This document shows, piece after piece, positions 22,081 through 31,552 of a stretch of 64,000 bases of DNA. The number at the start of each line of letters is the position of its first letter. Position 1 is the stretch's first letter. Source of the DNA: Dryocosmus kuriphilus. Lineage: Eukaryota > Arthropoda > Insecta > Hymenoptera > Cynipidae. The translations under genes were made by a program, and so were the position numbers. The stretch spans positions 128,523,410 to 128,587,409 of the forward strand of contig CM076196.1 of the NCBI GenBank assembly GCA_038277395.1, read 5' to 3'. The notes under the pieces are model-generated. The model was not told where the DNA came from. It saw nothing but the letters and a program-made list of their open reading frames with translations, and did not search any database.

Positions 22081-22760
22081 AAAAATTCATTGTTTTGAAT
22101 GAGGGAAATCGATACTTGTCATCAAAATATATTCTGAAAACGGGAGAACAGTTACCTCTTTTTTTTTAACATTCCACGATTTTTCTTCAGTGGGAGTTAT
22201 ATCAACACTAAGGAGCGGGAATATATATTTTTTATATACATTTATGATGTACGTATAATTGTGTAACACGTGCATCTATCGCGAGAAATACAAATTCACT
22301 TTTGGAGAAAAAAACTTTATTGGTTGATATAGAATTGAATCTAAAATATAGTATCAAGCTGCTTCTGTTTTCCTTTTATTTAGGTTATTATAGATTATGC
22401 AATATGGTTTCATTTGGCTAACTAGTTATAAGGCTATAGATGCTAATCAAATTGACAAAAAAAATATGAATAAGTAAATGAAAGAAAAAATGAATAAACA
22501 ATTTCAAACTTGGTTGACTAAACTAATTTTTGTCAGTTTGACTAGAATTTAATTGGTACTTTAACCATAAAGATGAAAAAAAAATTTTTAATAGGAGAAG
22601 ATACAGAAATTATTTTTTCTGAGCATTTATGGTTGAATCTGTCGAAAACTAGTTAAAACTTTATGAATTTTTGATGCATTTTACATATAATTTACATGTG
22701 GAAAATATATATATTATTACTCTCTACTTCATTTCATATTTATATTTAAGAATGTTTAGA
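22081..22760. other. Unassigned AT-rich spacer
   Basis: No coding potential or repeat recognised. A-rich runs occur near 22460 and 22580. Confidence 0.4.
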
Positions 22761-24743
22761 ATTAAGAAAGGGTTCTCGCGCAACAAGAAAAACGAGCTTC
22801 TTTCCATTTAAGAACCCAAGCTTTATTACAGAGAATTTCACATTCCCTTTTTCTTTAGTTTTACATTTACGTCCTACAACTATGAAGAAAATAACTTCAA
22901 ATCTTTCCCTTTATTTTTAATCTATCCTTTGTTTTAAAAGCTCACAACGTCCATGCACAGTTCTTATGAGGATTATACAATCGTCTTGGCTTTATCGAGA
23001 CAATATCTCTATAAGTGAGACTCACTACAAAATATTACTTTGTCGTCGACACAATCTTTATGGTATTACTAACCTACAGACACATAGACCTAACATGGAA
23101 ACTCTATATTTATTACGGAATCCTTTTACTTTATTTAATAGTCAAACAGAGCTAATTAGTTGTTTATAACAATAATCTCAGTTAATCCTACATCAGTGGT
23201 AAGAATACTCGTTCCTGTCGGGTTCCTATTCACTCTTACCACAGACCTGTCACCTTCAGTCGGAGGTCTCAATTGTCATGGGGTGATATACCGTGGCTCT
23301 TGTTGAGTTACTACTCATTTCTCATTCATTTGCTTGGGGTGCACCTTTGTGAATTTAATACGATATTTCAGCTCTATAGAAAAGTGGGAACAGATCCCAC
23401 TTTCTTATCAGTGAAGAATATCTGTAACAATTCCTCGGCTTCTGCTACACTCCTCCTCCCGTACAGAAAGTTAGAAACATGTCCTACCTTTTTGTCGCTT
23501 GAAAGTGTGTCTCAGTAACTTGGGAACTCGTGTGAATTTATGGTTAAATCCGGTCCTTGGATGGAGGCTATGGTCATGAAATTCTTATTGTACGGAAGGA
23601 TGAGGAGTGTTCTCACCCTTTTGTCTTAAGAAACTTCGTAGACTTTAAGGATTGGTTTCGTCGAGGCTCTATTTTGTGTAGGAGGGAGGGAAGACCCCTT
23701 TCTTACCAAAATAAAGTTGTGATACACAATACTTATAGTTAGTCCCGATACTAGGATATGTGTTCAAATGGACTTGAAAACGGGTCACACGGTACATCAC
23801 TTTATGTTACACTTGTGGTAGCACTCATTCACTACACCTTTGACACTCAAAAATATCTAGTCCCTGCTCACAATATTCTTACTTTATTTCACGCTTTAAC
23901 AATGTTTTTTTTAATGAAGTACGCCGGCGTTATCGAAGCCCAGCCCACCAGAAGCAAGATTTCCACTTGTATCAACGACTACTTCCTTCAAGGAATACTG
24001 GGAGAGTCTCTCAGTATGAGAGCGAGGAGCTCCGGATTCTTCTGGTGGCAGGATAACTCTTTTTCACCGCGCACCCACGCTTTTTATGTCCTAGTTCTCG
24101 CGAGAGCCTCCCCTAGCGTTAGATTAGAGTCACTGGACACTGGCACAAAAGTAAGGAGGTTTGCCTACTGGCAGGCCCCTTCATTGGCAGGCCCCTTCAA
24201 CGCTCTAGATTTCAATACTAGAACCCCGCGTGTGTCAGAGTTGAGAAGTAAGCTTCTCAATCCACTCACCCGTCGTTGCTCTTATTGGAATCGAGAAACC
24301 CCTCTAACGAAGCGCAAGTGCGATTGATCGGAAGTTTCTTGATATCAGGATGACCTGGTAGCAAGATCCTGCTCGGTTTTCCTGGCTTCCTACACGGTGA
24401 ACTCGGTTTCATGAGTAAACTCCTGGACCTGCCCACTCGCCGTAGTCCACCTACTCTAGGAGTCAAGACAGATACAGAAGGTGAACCTTTTACTTCTCCC
24501 GATCATCTGGAGCTGAGATGCTCGCAGGTCGTTTTCGAGTCGTCGACTACCCTTCTTCTTCTCGCGATTTCGCCTTTTATGGCTTCTCGCGATTTGAAGT
24601 CCCCAGCATCTTCCTTGTTCATGCGTGGGTGGGAGTTCCCGAACATGCTCTGTCGTTCTGGTACCGTTGGATGCTTTCCAACCACCCTGCTGCTCCCATA
24701 TCCGATGGGTTGCCTATACACAGGCTCTTACTCCAGTAATTTA
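22761..24743. repeat. Unassigned repeat-like block; 3' part diverged copy of 26255-26560
   Basis: GC-richer than its flanks, with no convincing protein. The part at about 24390-24700 aligns as a diverged direct repeat with 26255-26560: gtgaactc...ctcctg/aacctgcc, tggagctg..gctcgc, tctcgagtcg, cgcgatttcgcctttta/cgcgagtttgccttttta, and gtgggtgggag. A 16-bp tandem word (ggcaggccccttcatt) occurs at ~24170. AATAAA occurs at ~23710. This could be part of a long LTR or a non-coding TE, but the sequence alone does not settle it. Confidence 0.4.
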
Positions 24744-24748
24744 CTTAA

Positions 24749-25089
24749 CCCTTAACTGGCACAACTCCGTACTCGAACGTAAATGGCACAACGGGTTCTA
24801 CCCCACATGTTCAAACGTGTATTGCGCAGCCGTTATTGAATATTTTTGCACACAAAAATTATCTGATGTAGTTTAAGGTATGTTTTTAAAAGTGTAAGCG
24901 GTATTATAGCAATGAATTTATTTCACATTGGTTAAAAAAATTGTTGAAAAAAAACGAAAAAAATTAAAATTTTAAAAATTTAAAATTACAGGTACATGGC
25001 GACACATACTATATTTTATTGTATTATTGTAGTTAATTCAAGCTCGAAAATTTTCTGGGGTATTTTTTACCCCACGTGCCAGTTAAAGG
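24749..25089. mobile_element. 341-bp MITE, piggyBac-like ends
   Basis: The left end cccttaactggcac and right end gtgccagttaaagg are inverted copies. TTAA directly precedes the left end (24745-24748). The expected TTAA on the right reads atat, so the second copy of the duplication has decayed or the assignment is wrong. The interior is AT-rich and non-coding. CCCTTTAACTGGCAC-type ends with TTAA insertion are typical of piggyBac-like non-autonomous elements. Confidence 0.55.
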
Positions 25090-25195
25090 ATATATCTTTC
25101 TATTCTATAAATAAGAGTCTTGTGTGACTGAATATGCGCGCGTCACATTTCACACCAGCACGCGTGAGATCTGTAGTGTATAATCGTTGCTGCCT

Positions 25196-25515
25196 TATCG
25201 TGCTCATTGCGTCATGGCACCGAGACTTAAACTTTCGGAAGAAGAAAGGAGGAATCGATTAATTGAGCGGACGAGGAAGGATACAATGAAACGAAAGGAG
25301 TTAGAAAGAAGAAAAGTTATAAATTTAACAGCGGAGCAGCTTGAGAAAAAAATGCATTGCGTAAGAAATCGAAAGAAAAAAAAAAAAAAAAATTAATGTT
25401 AGGATTATATGAAGACGCACAGCAAGTGGATTATTTGGATAATGGTGGCATGAGTGTTGAGTGTAAATATTGCATAGCGGTTAAAATAAATGTGAAGAAG
25501 AACGTGAAAATATAA
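25196..25515 (+). pseudogene. Possible Helitron-type Rep/helicase N-terminal fragment
   Basis: The ORF at 25187-25396 gives a strongly charged start (APRLKLSEEERRNRLIERTR, then KRKELERRKVINLTAEQLEKK). Past an A-run at 25377-25392 that shifts the frame, DYLDNGGMSVECKYC follows, and after one more shift KCEEERENIS. A CxxC.A.KF..E pattern after an acidic stretch is characteristic of arthropod Helitron proteins upstream of the Rep domain. No Rep HUH motif or helicase is present, so this is at best a fragment. A plausible splice donor (gtaattt) follows near 25515. Confidence 0.4.
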
Positions 25516-26254
25516 GTAATTTTTTTTCCTTACTGATGTAACCCTTCACTTTTTGGGTTTAGTTAAGTTTATTTATTTTAATTGTTTATTTTAAAAAAGT
25601 AATCAAATTAGATAAAGAGCTCTAACGAGAGAAAGGATAAAATTCGATTTAAAATCGCACAAAATATTTTATTCAAATTCTTATTCCTTAATACATCAAA
25701 TCTAAAAGAAAAAGAAATCCTTTGTTGTAAAACAATTCCTTCAACTTATTTATTAATATAAAAAGAACTCGTAGTTATTATGTTTTATCAAATCTAATCA
25801 TGAAGATGATACATATAAGACAGTATATATTCGAAGTATATAATTATTCCTATCAAGGATTTGTTCTGATATTTTATTCAATTGCGAACAGATCTAGGAG
25901 TAGGAGGTTGAGGCAAATTGCCAACGAATAGTTCTCGATGTGGAGTGATTTGAGATTCACAATGGGATAGTGTGTATCTTGGAAGTATTGAGTGGACTCA
26001 ATATTTCATGCCTGCACTAACCTGCATCTTGAATCTAAAATCGTTCTTTTCAACTTTCACGAAATCCTTCTATCCTGAACCCGTGCGAGTCAGACGGAGA
26101 AAGTAAACTTTCAACTCCACTAGCTTCGTGATCCAGGACAACGGGGTCTGTGAAACCTCTCCTTCGAGGACGCAAGCAAGATTTTCGCAAGTCTTTCAAT
26201 ACCTGTAAGGCCAGCTAGTGAAAGACTATACGAGTCTCCGGGTGAACGAACACG
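25516..26254. other. Unassigned spacer
   Basis: AT-rich to ~25900, then moderately GC-rich. No gene or structural element recognised. Confidence 0.35.
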
Positions 26255-26560
26255 TTTGACTCAGTGTTAAGAGTGAACTCCTAAACCTGCCTCCGTCGTG
26301 GTTGACCTGAAACCAGGGTGAGTCAGAGATAAAGAGTGAACTCCTTATTCCACCCAACTCCTGGAGCTGTTGGTGCTCGCGGCTCGCTCTCGAGTCGCCG
26401 AAAAGTCACTTCTTCCCGCGAGTTTGCCTTTTTATTGCCCTCGTGAGACGAAGTCCCACCATTTTCCCACTCCGCACGTGGGTGGGAGCTCGCGGGTATG
26501 CTCTTTTGCGGGACTGCCCCTTTCATATGTTACGCAGCCTCTCTGGGATCTAAAGTTGCC
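26255..26560. repeat. Diverged direct-repeat partner of 24390-24700
   Basis: Same orientation as the copy ~1.87 kb upstream and clearly diverged. Landmarks are gtgaactcct, tcctggagctg, gctcgcggctcgctctcgagtcg and gtgggtgggagctcgcgggtatgct. Non-coding. Confidence 0.45.
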
Positions 26561-27592
26561 TTCGTGCAGGCGCCTTGAGAACGTGCTCAGGGTCTCACTG
26601 AATAGAAAAAAATTAAGTAATTAAAATAAAATAATTAAAATTTAAATACACGTTAATACAGAATACGGTTGAAAAATGAAAAAAGCAATTTTTGAACTGT
26701 AGGCTTTTCATTGGTCGCCGCCATGATGGATTGTCATATGTGCAACAGCTGATAGTGACACAGTGCGTCAAGTTGCCCATCAAAAATATACAACTCCGTA
26801 ATTGAAGTTTTTTATTGTAAAAAAAATACAATAAAATAAATAACGCACAATTAAAAGTGTATTACAATTCGGAGGTGCGAGATAAGAATATACGTGATAT
26901 AGTTGGGAGTCGACCTAGCGATTTTTCTAATGACAAGTTTCGTGTTTTGCTTGTGAGATTATGATTGTTGTCAGTTTCGGCTTTTAACAGAAAAACATTC
27001 TCGTTTTATGTAGTAGTCTATTTTAATTTTTGTGCTACACTGAATGTGAAATATTTGGGAATGCTAGGTAAGTATTTACAGTAATAAAAATGCAGTATTT
27101 GAAATTATCATCGTGAACGAAATTTTTTCTAAAAACACTATTTTTGAAGTTGATGGGTACGATTTCTCAAAAACTAATAAACCGATCTTATTGAAATTTT
27201 ACACACTTCAGAATAGGATTGACTAGTGATTGAACGAAGTTTTTTTTCGATTACAACTAATTTTACAAGGCTAAACGTAGTGTAAATTTTACCAAAAATT
27301 TTACTGTTTTGCATACAACTCTGCCAAAAATTCAAATTTCAATTTTTTTTTTTAAATCCTTCATTCAGTCACGAGATATACTTATCTACTAACAGGAAAT
27401 AATTGTTTTTTTTTTTTAATTTCGAATCCAGCTATACTTAAATTTATTCCAGGTGGCGCAAATAACATTTAATCTTTTATACGTTTGTAATTTTTGTGTC
27501 CAGTACTTTATTGTCATCATGATCAAAGATATTTTACAATTTTACTGTATGGAAGGGAATTTAAATTTGAATTATTTCTTCAATTCTGACAG

Positions 27593-27819
27593 TTTTATCT
27601 TGTGGAGGACGTCAGTGGTAGAGAAGAATTTGCCGACTTCAGAACGCGACTCTCGGAACTAATCAAGGATATCCTATTCATTATCGGAAGTAGTCACTGT
27701 TTCCGTCAAGTGTTCTTTACACTGACTGGAGAAGGATCCGGGGATCAAACGACACCCACTTGCGGTTCGACGGAAGCTTCCCTGATCGTCATGCAAGCAG
27801 TGGCGAAGAACATTTTGCC
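27593..27819 (+). pseudogene. TNPO3: Captured transportin-3 exon (left arm, exon A)
   Basis: A 227-bp exon bounded by a clear acceptor (ttctgacag) and a donor-like gttagt. It encodes FYLVEDVSGREEFADFRTRL, then SELIKDILFIIGSSHCFRQV and, further on, VMQAVAKNILP. This matches the central HEAT-repeat region of transportin-3/transportin-SR, the importin-beta-family receptor that carries SR proteins into the nucleus. Only a small slice of the ~900-residue protein is present. The exon lies inside one arm of an inverted repeat, and a mirror copy of equal length is at 31326-31552. The reading is open, but it is isolated from the rest of the gene, so it is a captured fragment. Confidence 0.85.
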
Positions 27820-27903
27820 GTTAGTACTTTTCTCTAAACTTTATCATTTACAACTCCTAATTATACATTATTTATAGTTTTATATCCGTCATTGTGTGTA
27901 CGG

Positions 27904-28012
27904 AGAAGAGAACGAGGTGGTTCCAAAGGTGGTGGAAGCTATTTGCCGGACAATACGCAGTGCGACACACAAGTATTCTTTTGCTTGGAAAGCTATGTGA
28001 ATGGATCGATAG
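27904..28012 (+). pseudogene. TNPO3: Captured transportin-3 exon (left arm, exon B)
   Basis: Follows exon A after an ~84-bp retained intron. The reading EENEVVPKVVEAI is followed by a frame change into LPDNT and then AVRHTSILLLGKLCEWIDR, the next HEAT-repeat segment of transportin-3. The splice acceptor has lost its AG here (it is intact in the right-arm copy). The frame change near 27960 is shared with the other arm. The segment ends abruptly at the boundary with the internal 205-bp repeat. Confidence 0.82.
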
Positions 28013-28017
28013 AATGA

Positions 28018-28216
28018 CCGATCTTATTGAAATTTTGCACACTTTAAAATAGGATTGACTGGTGATTGAACGAAGGTTTTTTTTCGATTAAAACTAATTT
28101 TACAATGCCAAACGTAGTGTAAATTGTACCAAAAATTGTACTGCTTTCCATGAAACTCTGCCAAAAATTCAAATTTCAATTTTTTGAAAAATCCTTTGTT
28201 CAGCCACGAGCTATAC
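28018..28216. repeat. Internal ~205-bp direct repeat (second copy; first at 27180-27384)
   Basis: gaccgatcttattgaaattt ... gattgaacgaagg ... caaacgtagtgtaaatt ... ctctgccaaaaattcaaatttcaa ... cacgag. It recurs ~835 bp upstream in the same arm and twice in the right arm (30893-31090 and ~31760-31965). The copies bracket the captured exons on both sides, so they could mark recombination points used in the capture. Confidence 0.75.
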
Positions 28217-28224
28217 CACCTCCT

Positions 28225-28500
28225 CCCCCGGCGCTCAGACTGTAAGTCCATTGTGCCTCACCCTGATACACCTGCTCCTATTAGGCCGTCCCAGACCTCT
28301 TAATGAAGCCCAGAATTTCGCCCACTTTTAGCGTTGAGTTGTCCCCAGGTTCCATGAAATGATCCCCGAGGACTTCTTTCCGAAGTCCAGCGAGTGCCGG
28401 ACATTGGCATAGAACGTGTAGAGATGTCTCATCGTCTCTACCGCATTTCCTGCACTCTGTTGTGGGACTAAGTTCCATCTTGGAAGATTTGGACCAACAA
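28225..28500 (-). pseudogene. LINE ORF2 3' end, left arm
   Basis: The minus-strand reading CRKCGRDDETSLHVLCQCPA, then LAGLRKEVLGDHF, matches the C-terminal Cys-His region after the reverse transcriptase of R1/Jockey/I-like non-LTR elements (CxxC...H..C). Only ~65 codons and the 3' end are present. The mirror copy on the right arm ends in poly(A), showing the LINE inserted before the arms were duplicated. Confidence 0.75.
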
Positions 28501-28548
28501 AAAAAAAGTAACTATACAAAGAAAGAGGATAGAATTGAGAAAGCGACT

Positions 28549-28707
28549 CGTCCTTTCTTTTTGTCCCTTAAAGAAGTGTACCAAAGCGCACTCGAATCCG
28601 ATTAGTCCTTCGAAAGTTATCGTGGGAACAGACTTCAACGACGACGACGATGACAACGACGAAGACAACAGACAGACACCGTCGTAAAAACGTTTTTTTT
28701 TTTCGGA
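28549..28707. other. Unique loop sequence before the hAT remnant
   Basis: Non-coding. It includes a GAC/GAT-rich stretch (acgacgacgatgacaacgac at ~28645) and a run of T before the probable hAT left end. Confidence 0.4.
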
Positions 28708-30376
28708 TTCAGGGGGTCTCAAAACGTGGAGATTTCATGAAATCCGTGAAAGTCAAATTTTACATAAATCTAATACCTTCTCTGATGAGAATGTAAAAAT
28801 CAGATGGACATTATAGTTAGATTTTGGTACGAAGACAAAGTGAACACAAGGTGTTTGACATCAGCGTTCTTAGGACATACTACAGCTCGTGACTTATTAA
28901 CAGCGTTTCTAAATAGTATTGAAGAGAATAATTTAAGCAAGAAAAAAATCTCGCAAGTCTCAATGGATGGCCCGAATGTTAATTTGAAATTCTTTCGCGA
29001 TCTTATAACATTTTTGTCAAAAACAGATTCTCCCAATGAAGCGCAAATATTGGAAACTGGTACGTGTTCTTTACATGTTGTGAATATTGGGTATAAAGTA
29101 GCGCATGGTAAGAGTGGGGTTGAAAATTGTGATGTAATAGAAACAGCTATACAAATTTTGCCGCATATTCGCACTTATGTTGAAAAAGTATCAGACAATC
29201 CACCTGATTCTAATAATTTTAAAGTAGTAAAAAATACTTTAGATGACAATTTACTGGAAGCAAAGCTCGGCTTTTTATTTTCTGTTGCTAGTTAATTAGA
29301 GCCCTTTTTACATAACAATGTATCAGAGTGATTCTCCTTTGTTACCATTTCTATATGATGATTTATATCAAATAATGAAAACATTAATGAGCAGAATAAT
29401 AGTGCCAGATGTTCTACAGGCAGCTAGCAATGGTTTTAAATTGTTTAAAATAGATCTAAAAAATGAAAAAAATCTCATTAAAGCTGATCAGTTTGAAATT
29501 TGATTTGCAGCTGAGTCTGCTGTGAAGAAAGCAAAATCAGAAAAAAAAGTAACAAGCCTAGAAATCCTTCAATTCAAAAACCAGTGCAGGAAAATTATTA
29601 TTGTTCTTTGTCAACAAATTTTAGATAACAATAAATCGCCAATGGCATTCAAACTTGTGTGCAATGCTAGCTGCTTATCTCCATTTGTTATGTTACATGA
29701 AGACTTATGTAAAAAATGTTTGAAAGGTGCGTTAGAAGTATTAGTGGATAAGCATCATATTGCGTCGATCGATGCAGATAAAATATACAGGGAGTTTACT
29801 AACATAATTTCTTTAGAGAAAGTTAAAAAAGAGTTGAAAGAATTTATGCTTAAGGAACATCATTTAGATACATTCTTATTACCAATTTTTCTTGCTGAAA
29901 AAGCTTCTGACGAAGTCTTAAAATTCCTGAAAACCATACTCTGCCTTTTCCATGGAAACTCCGCTGTGGAACGAAGCTTTTCCATTAATAAAGAGTTCCT
30001 CGTTGAAAACTTACTAGAATCTAGTCTTATTGCTCAAAGAATTGTTCATGATTATATGGAAAATGTACAGTAAGTCACGGACATTATTGTAACAAAAGAA
30101 ATGCGATTAGCTTTTAGAAATGCAATGCGAAGAAAAAAGTGAAATTTTGAAAAAAGATGCGATGAAAAAGAGATTAAAAGAAATATAGTTACAGAAACAA
30201 CGTATATTGGACTTGGCAAAAGAAGAGGCCAAATTATTGTCTCAAGAAGCCGACAAATTGAAAAAACTTATGTAAAATAAATATTAATTATATCCTTAAA
30301 AAACGTTATTTTTATCCTTAAAATTCCCTGAATACTCCTTAAATCAAATTTCAAAGCCTCAGTGGACACCCTGTTA
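28708..30376 (+). mobile_element. hAT element in the loop of the inverted repeat
   Basis: The left end CAGGGGGTCTCAAAACGTGG and right end GCCTCAGTGGACACCCTG (reverse complement CAGGGTGTCCAC) agree with hAT termini of the CAGGGTGTC type. At ~1.67 kb it is shorter than an autonomous hAT and lacks the 5' coding part, BED finger included. No clear 8-bp duplication remains: the flanks ttcggatt and ttaattct do not match. Confidence 0.65.
28804..30284 (+). pseudogene. hAT transposase, 5'-truncated with frameshifts
   Basis: The ORF at 28804-29295 starts MDIIVRFWYEDKVNTRCLTS, followed by AFLGHTTARDLL and VSMDGPNVNLKFF, then a Cys-Leu-His-Val motif (CSLHVVN). These are hallmarks of hAT transposases related to domesticated zinc-finger/hAT-like proteins. 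After a stop (29293) and a shift, readings at 29318-29503 and 29522-30073 continue. The second contains FHGNSAVERSFSINKEFLVE, the C-terminal hAT dimerisation motif. A Lys/Glu-rich coiled-coil tail (LAKEEAKLLSQEADKLKKLM) ends near 30280 after another in-frame stop. Family role: cut-and-paste transposition. It is inactive here. Confidence 0.8.
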
Positions 30377-30454
30377 ATTCTTTATATCTTTAATTTTTCT
30401 TTAAAATGTTACATTTTTATTAAAAAATAAATTGAAAAAGATGGGGTTTTGGAG
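30377..30454. other. AT-rich loop remainder
   Basis: Short AT-rich stretch between the hAT end and the right arm. No feature. Confidence 0.4.
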
Positions 30455-30479
30455 GCCGCTTTCTCACTTCTTTCCTCTT

Positions 30480-30889
30480 TCTTTGTTTGGTTACTTTTTT
30501 TTGCTGGTCCAAATCTTCCAAGATGGGGACTTAGTCCCACAGCAGAGTGCAGGAAATGCGGTAGAGACGATGAGACATCTCTACACGTTCTATGCCAATG
30601 TCGGGCACTCGCTGGACTTCGGAAAGAAGTCCTCGGGGATCATTTCATGGAACCTGGGGACATTCAGCGCTAAATGTGGGCGACATTCTGGGCTTCATTA
30701 AGATGTCTGGGATGGCCTAATAGGAGCAGATGTATAAGGGTAAGGCACAATGGACTTACAGTCTGAGCGCCGGGGGTGGAGGTGGTTTTAGTGGGTAGGG
30801 GCCGTTAGGCTGAGACCCACACTCAGTTCATCAAAAGGATTTCCACCTCCTCCTCCTCCAAACAAAAAAAAAAAAAAAAAAAAAAAAAA
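30480..30889 (+). pseudogene. LINE 3' end with poly(A), right arm
   Basis: CRKCGRDDETSLHVLCQCRA, then LAGLRKEVLGDHF, is encoded at ~30545-30660. A ~200-bp 3' UTR follows and then an uninterrupted run of 26 A (30864-30889). The poly(A) marks a target-primed non-LTR insertion in plus orientation. The left-arm copy lacks the A tail and most of the UTR. Confidence 0.75.
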
Positions 30890-31092
30890 GTATAGCTTGT
30901 GGTTGAACGAAGGATGTTTAAAAAAATTGAAATTTGAATTTTTGGCAGAGTTTCATGGAAAACAGTACAATTTTTGGCACAATTTACACTACGTTTGGCG
31001 TTGCAAAATTAGTTATAATCGAAAAAAGCCTTCGTTCAATCACTAGTCAATCCTATTTTAAAGTGTGCAAAATTTCAATAAGATCGGTCATT

Positions 31093-31207
31093 CTGTCGAT
31101 CCATTCACATAGTTCTCCAAGCAAAAGAATACTTGTGTGTCGCGCTGCGTATCTCCGACAAATTCAGAATAGCTTCCACCACCTTTGGAACCACCTCGTT
31201 CTCTTCT
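31093..31207 (-). pseudogene. TNPO3: Captured transportin-3 exon (right arm, exon B)
   Basis: On the minus strand, an intact acceptor (cattttag) is followed by A-GAA-GAG, which joins the CC at the end of exon A to make Pro-Glu-Glu (KNILP|EENEVVPKVV). The reading then gives EAILNLSE, and, after the same frame change as in the left arm, RHTSILLLGELCEWIDR. It keeps residues the left copy lost, and the reverse is also true. Confidence 0.82.
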
Positions 31208-31325
31208 CTAAAATGCGAACTTTAGCTTTAAATTAATTCTTCCGTACAAACAATGACGGATATAAAACTATAAATAATGTATAATTAGGAGTTGTAAATG
31301 ATAAAGTTTAGGGAAAGGTACTAAC

Positions 31326-31552
31326 GGCAAAATGTTCTTCGCCACTGCTTGCATGAAGAATAGGGAAGCTTCCGTCGAAACGCAAGTGGGTGTTGTTTGA
31401 TCCCCGGATCCTTCTCCAGTCAGTGTAAAGAACATTTGCCGGAAACAGTGACTACTTCCGATAACGAATACGATATCCTTGATTAGTTCTGAGACTCGCA
31501 TTCTGAAGTCGGCAAATTCTTCTCTACGACTGACGTCCTCCACAAGATAAAG
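31326..31552 (-). pseudogene. TNPO3: Captured transportin-3 exon (right arm, exon A)
   Basis: A 227-bp minus-strand exon, the same length as the left-arm copy, flanked by ctgacag and gttagt. It encodes FADFRMRVSELIKDIVFVIG, then SSHCFRQMF and FFMQAVAKNILP. Several residues (for example FRMRVSELIKD) are closer than the left copy to what is expected of a functional transportin-3, so this arm may be less decayed. Both exon fragments point toward the loop. Confidence 0.85.

Larger units (their letters stand above)
26672..28548. mobile_element. Left arm of giant inverted repeat
   Basis: This arm pairs with 30455-32641 along almost its whole length, with scattered mismatches and small indels. It contains, outside to inside: a ~450-bp outer block with gccgccatgatgg at 26718; a ~205-bp sequence (27180-27384) repeated directly at 28018-28216; the captured transportin-3 exons; and the LINE 3' fragment in reverse orientation. 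The outermost paired words are aatgaaaaaagcaa and its complement. A 5-bp ggttg occurs just outside both ends (26664-26668 and 32641-32645) and is only a weak target-duplication candidate. Confidence 0.85.
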
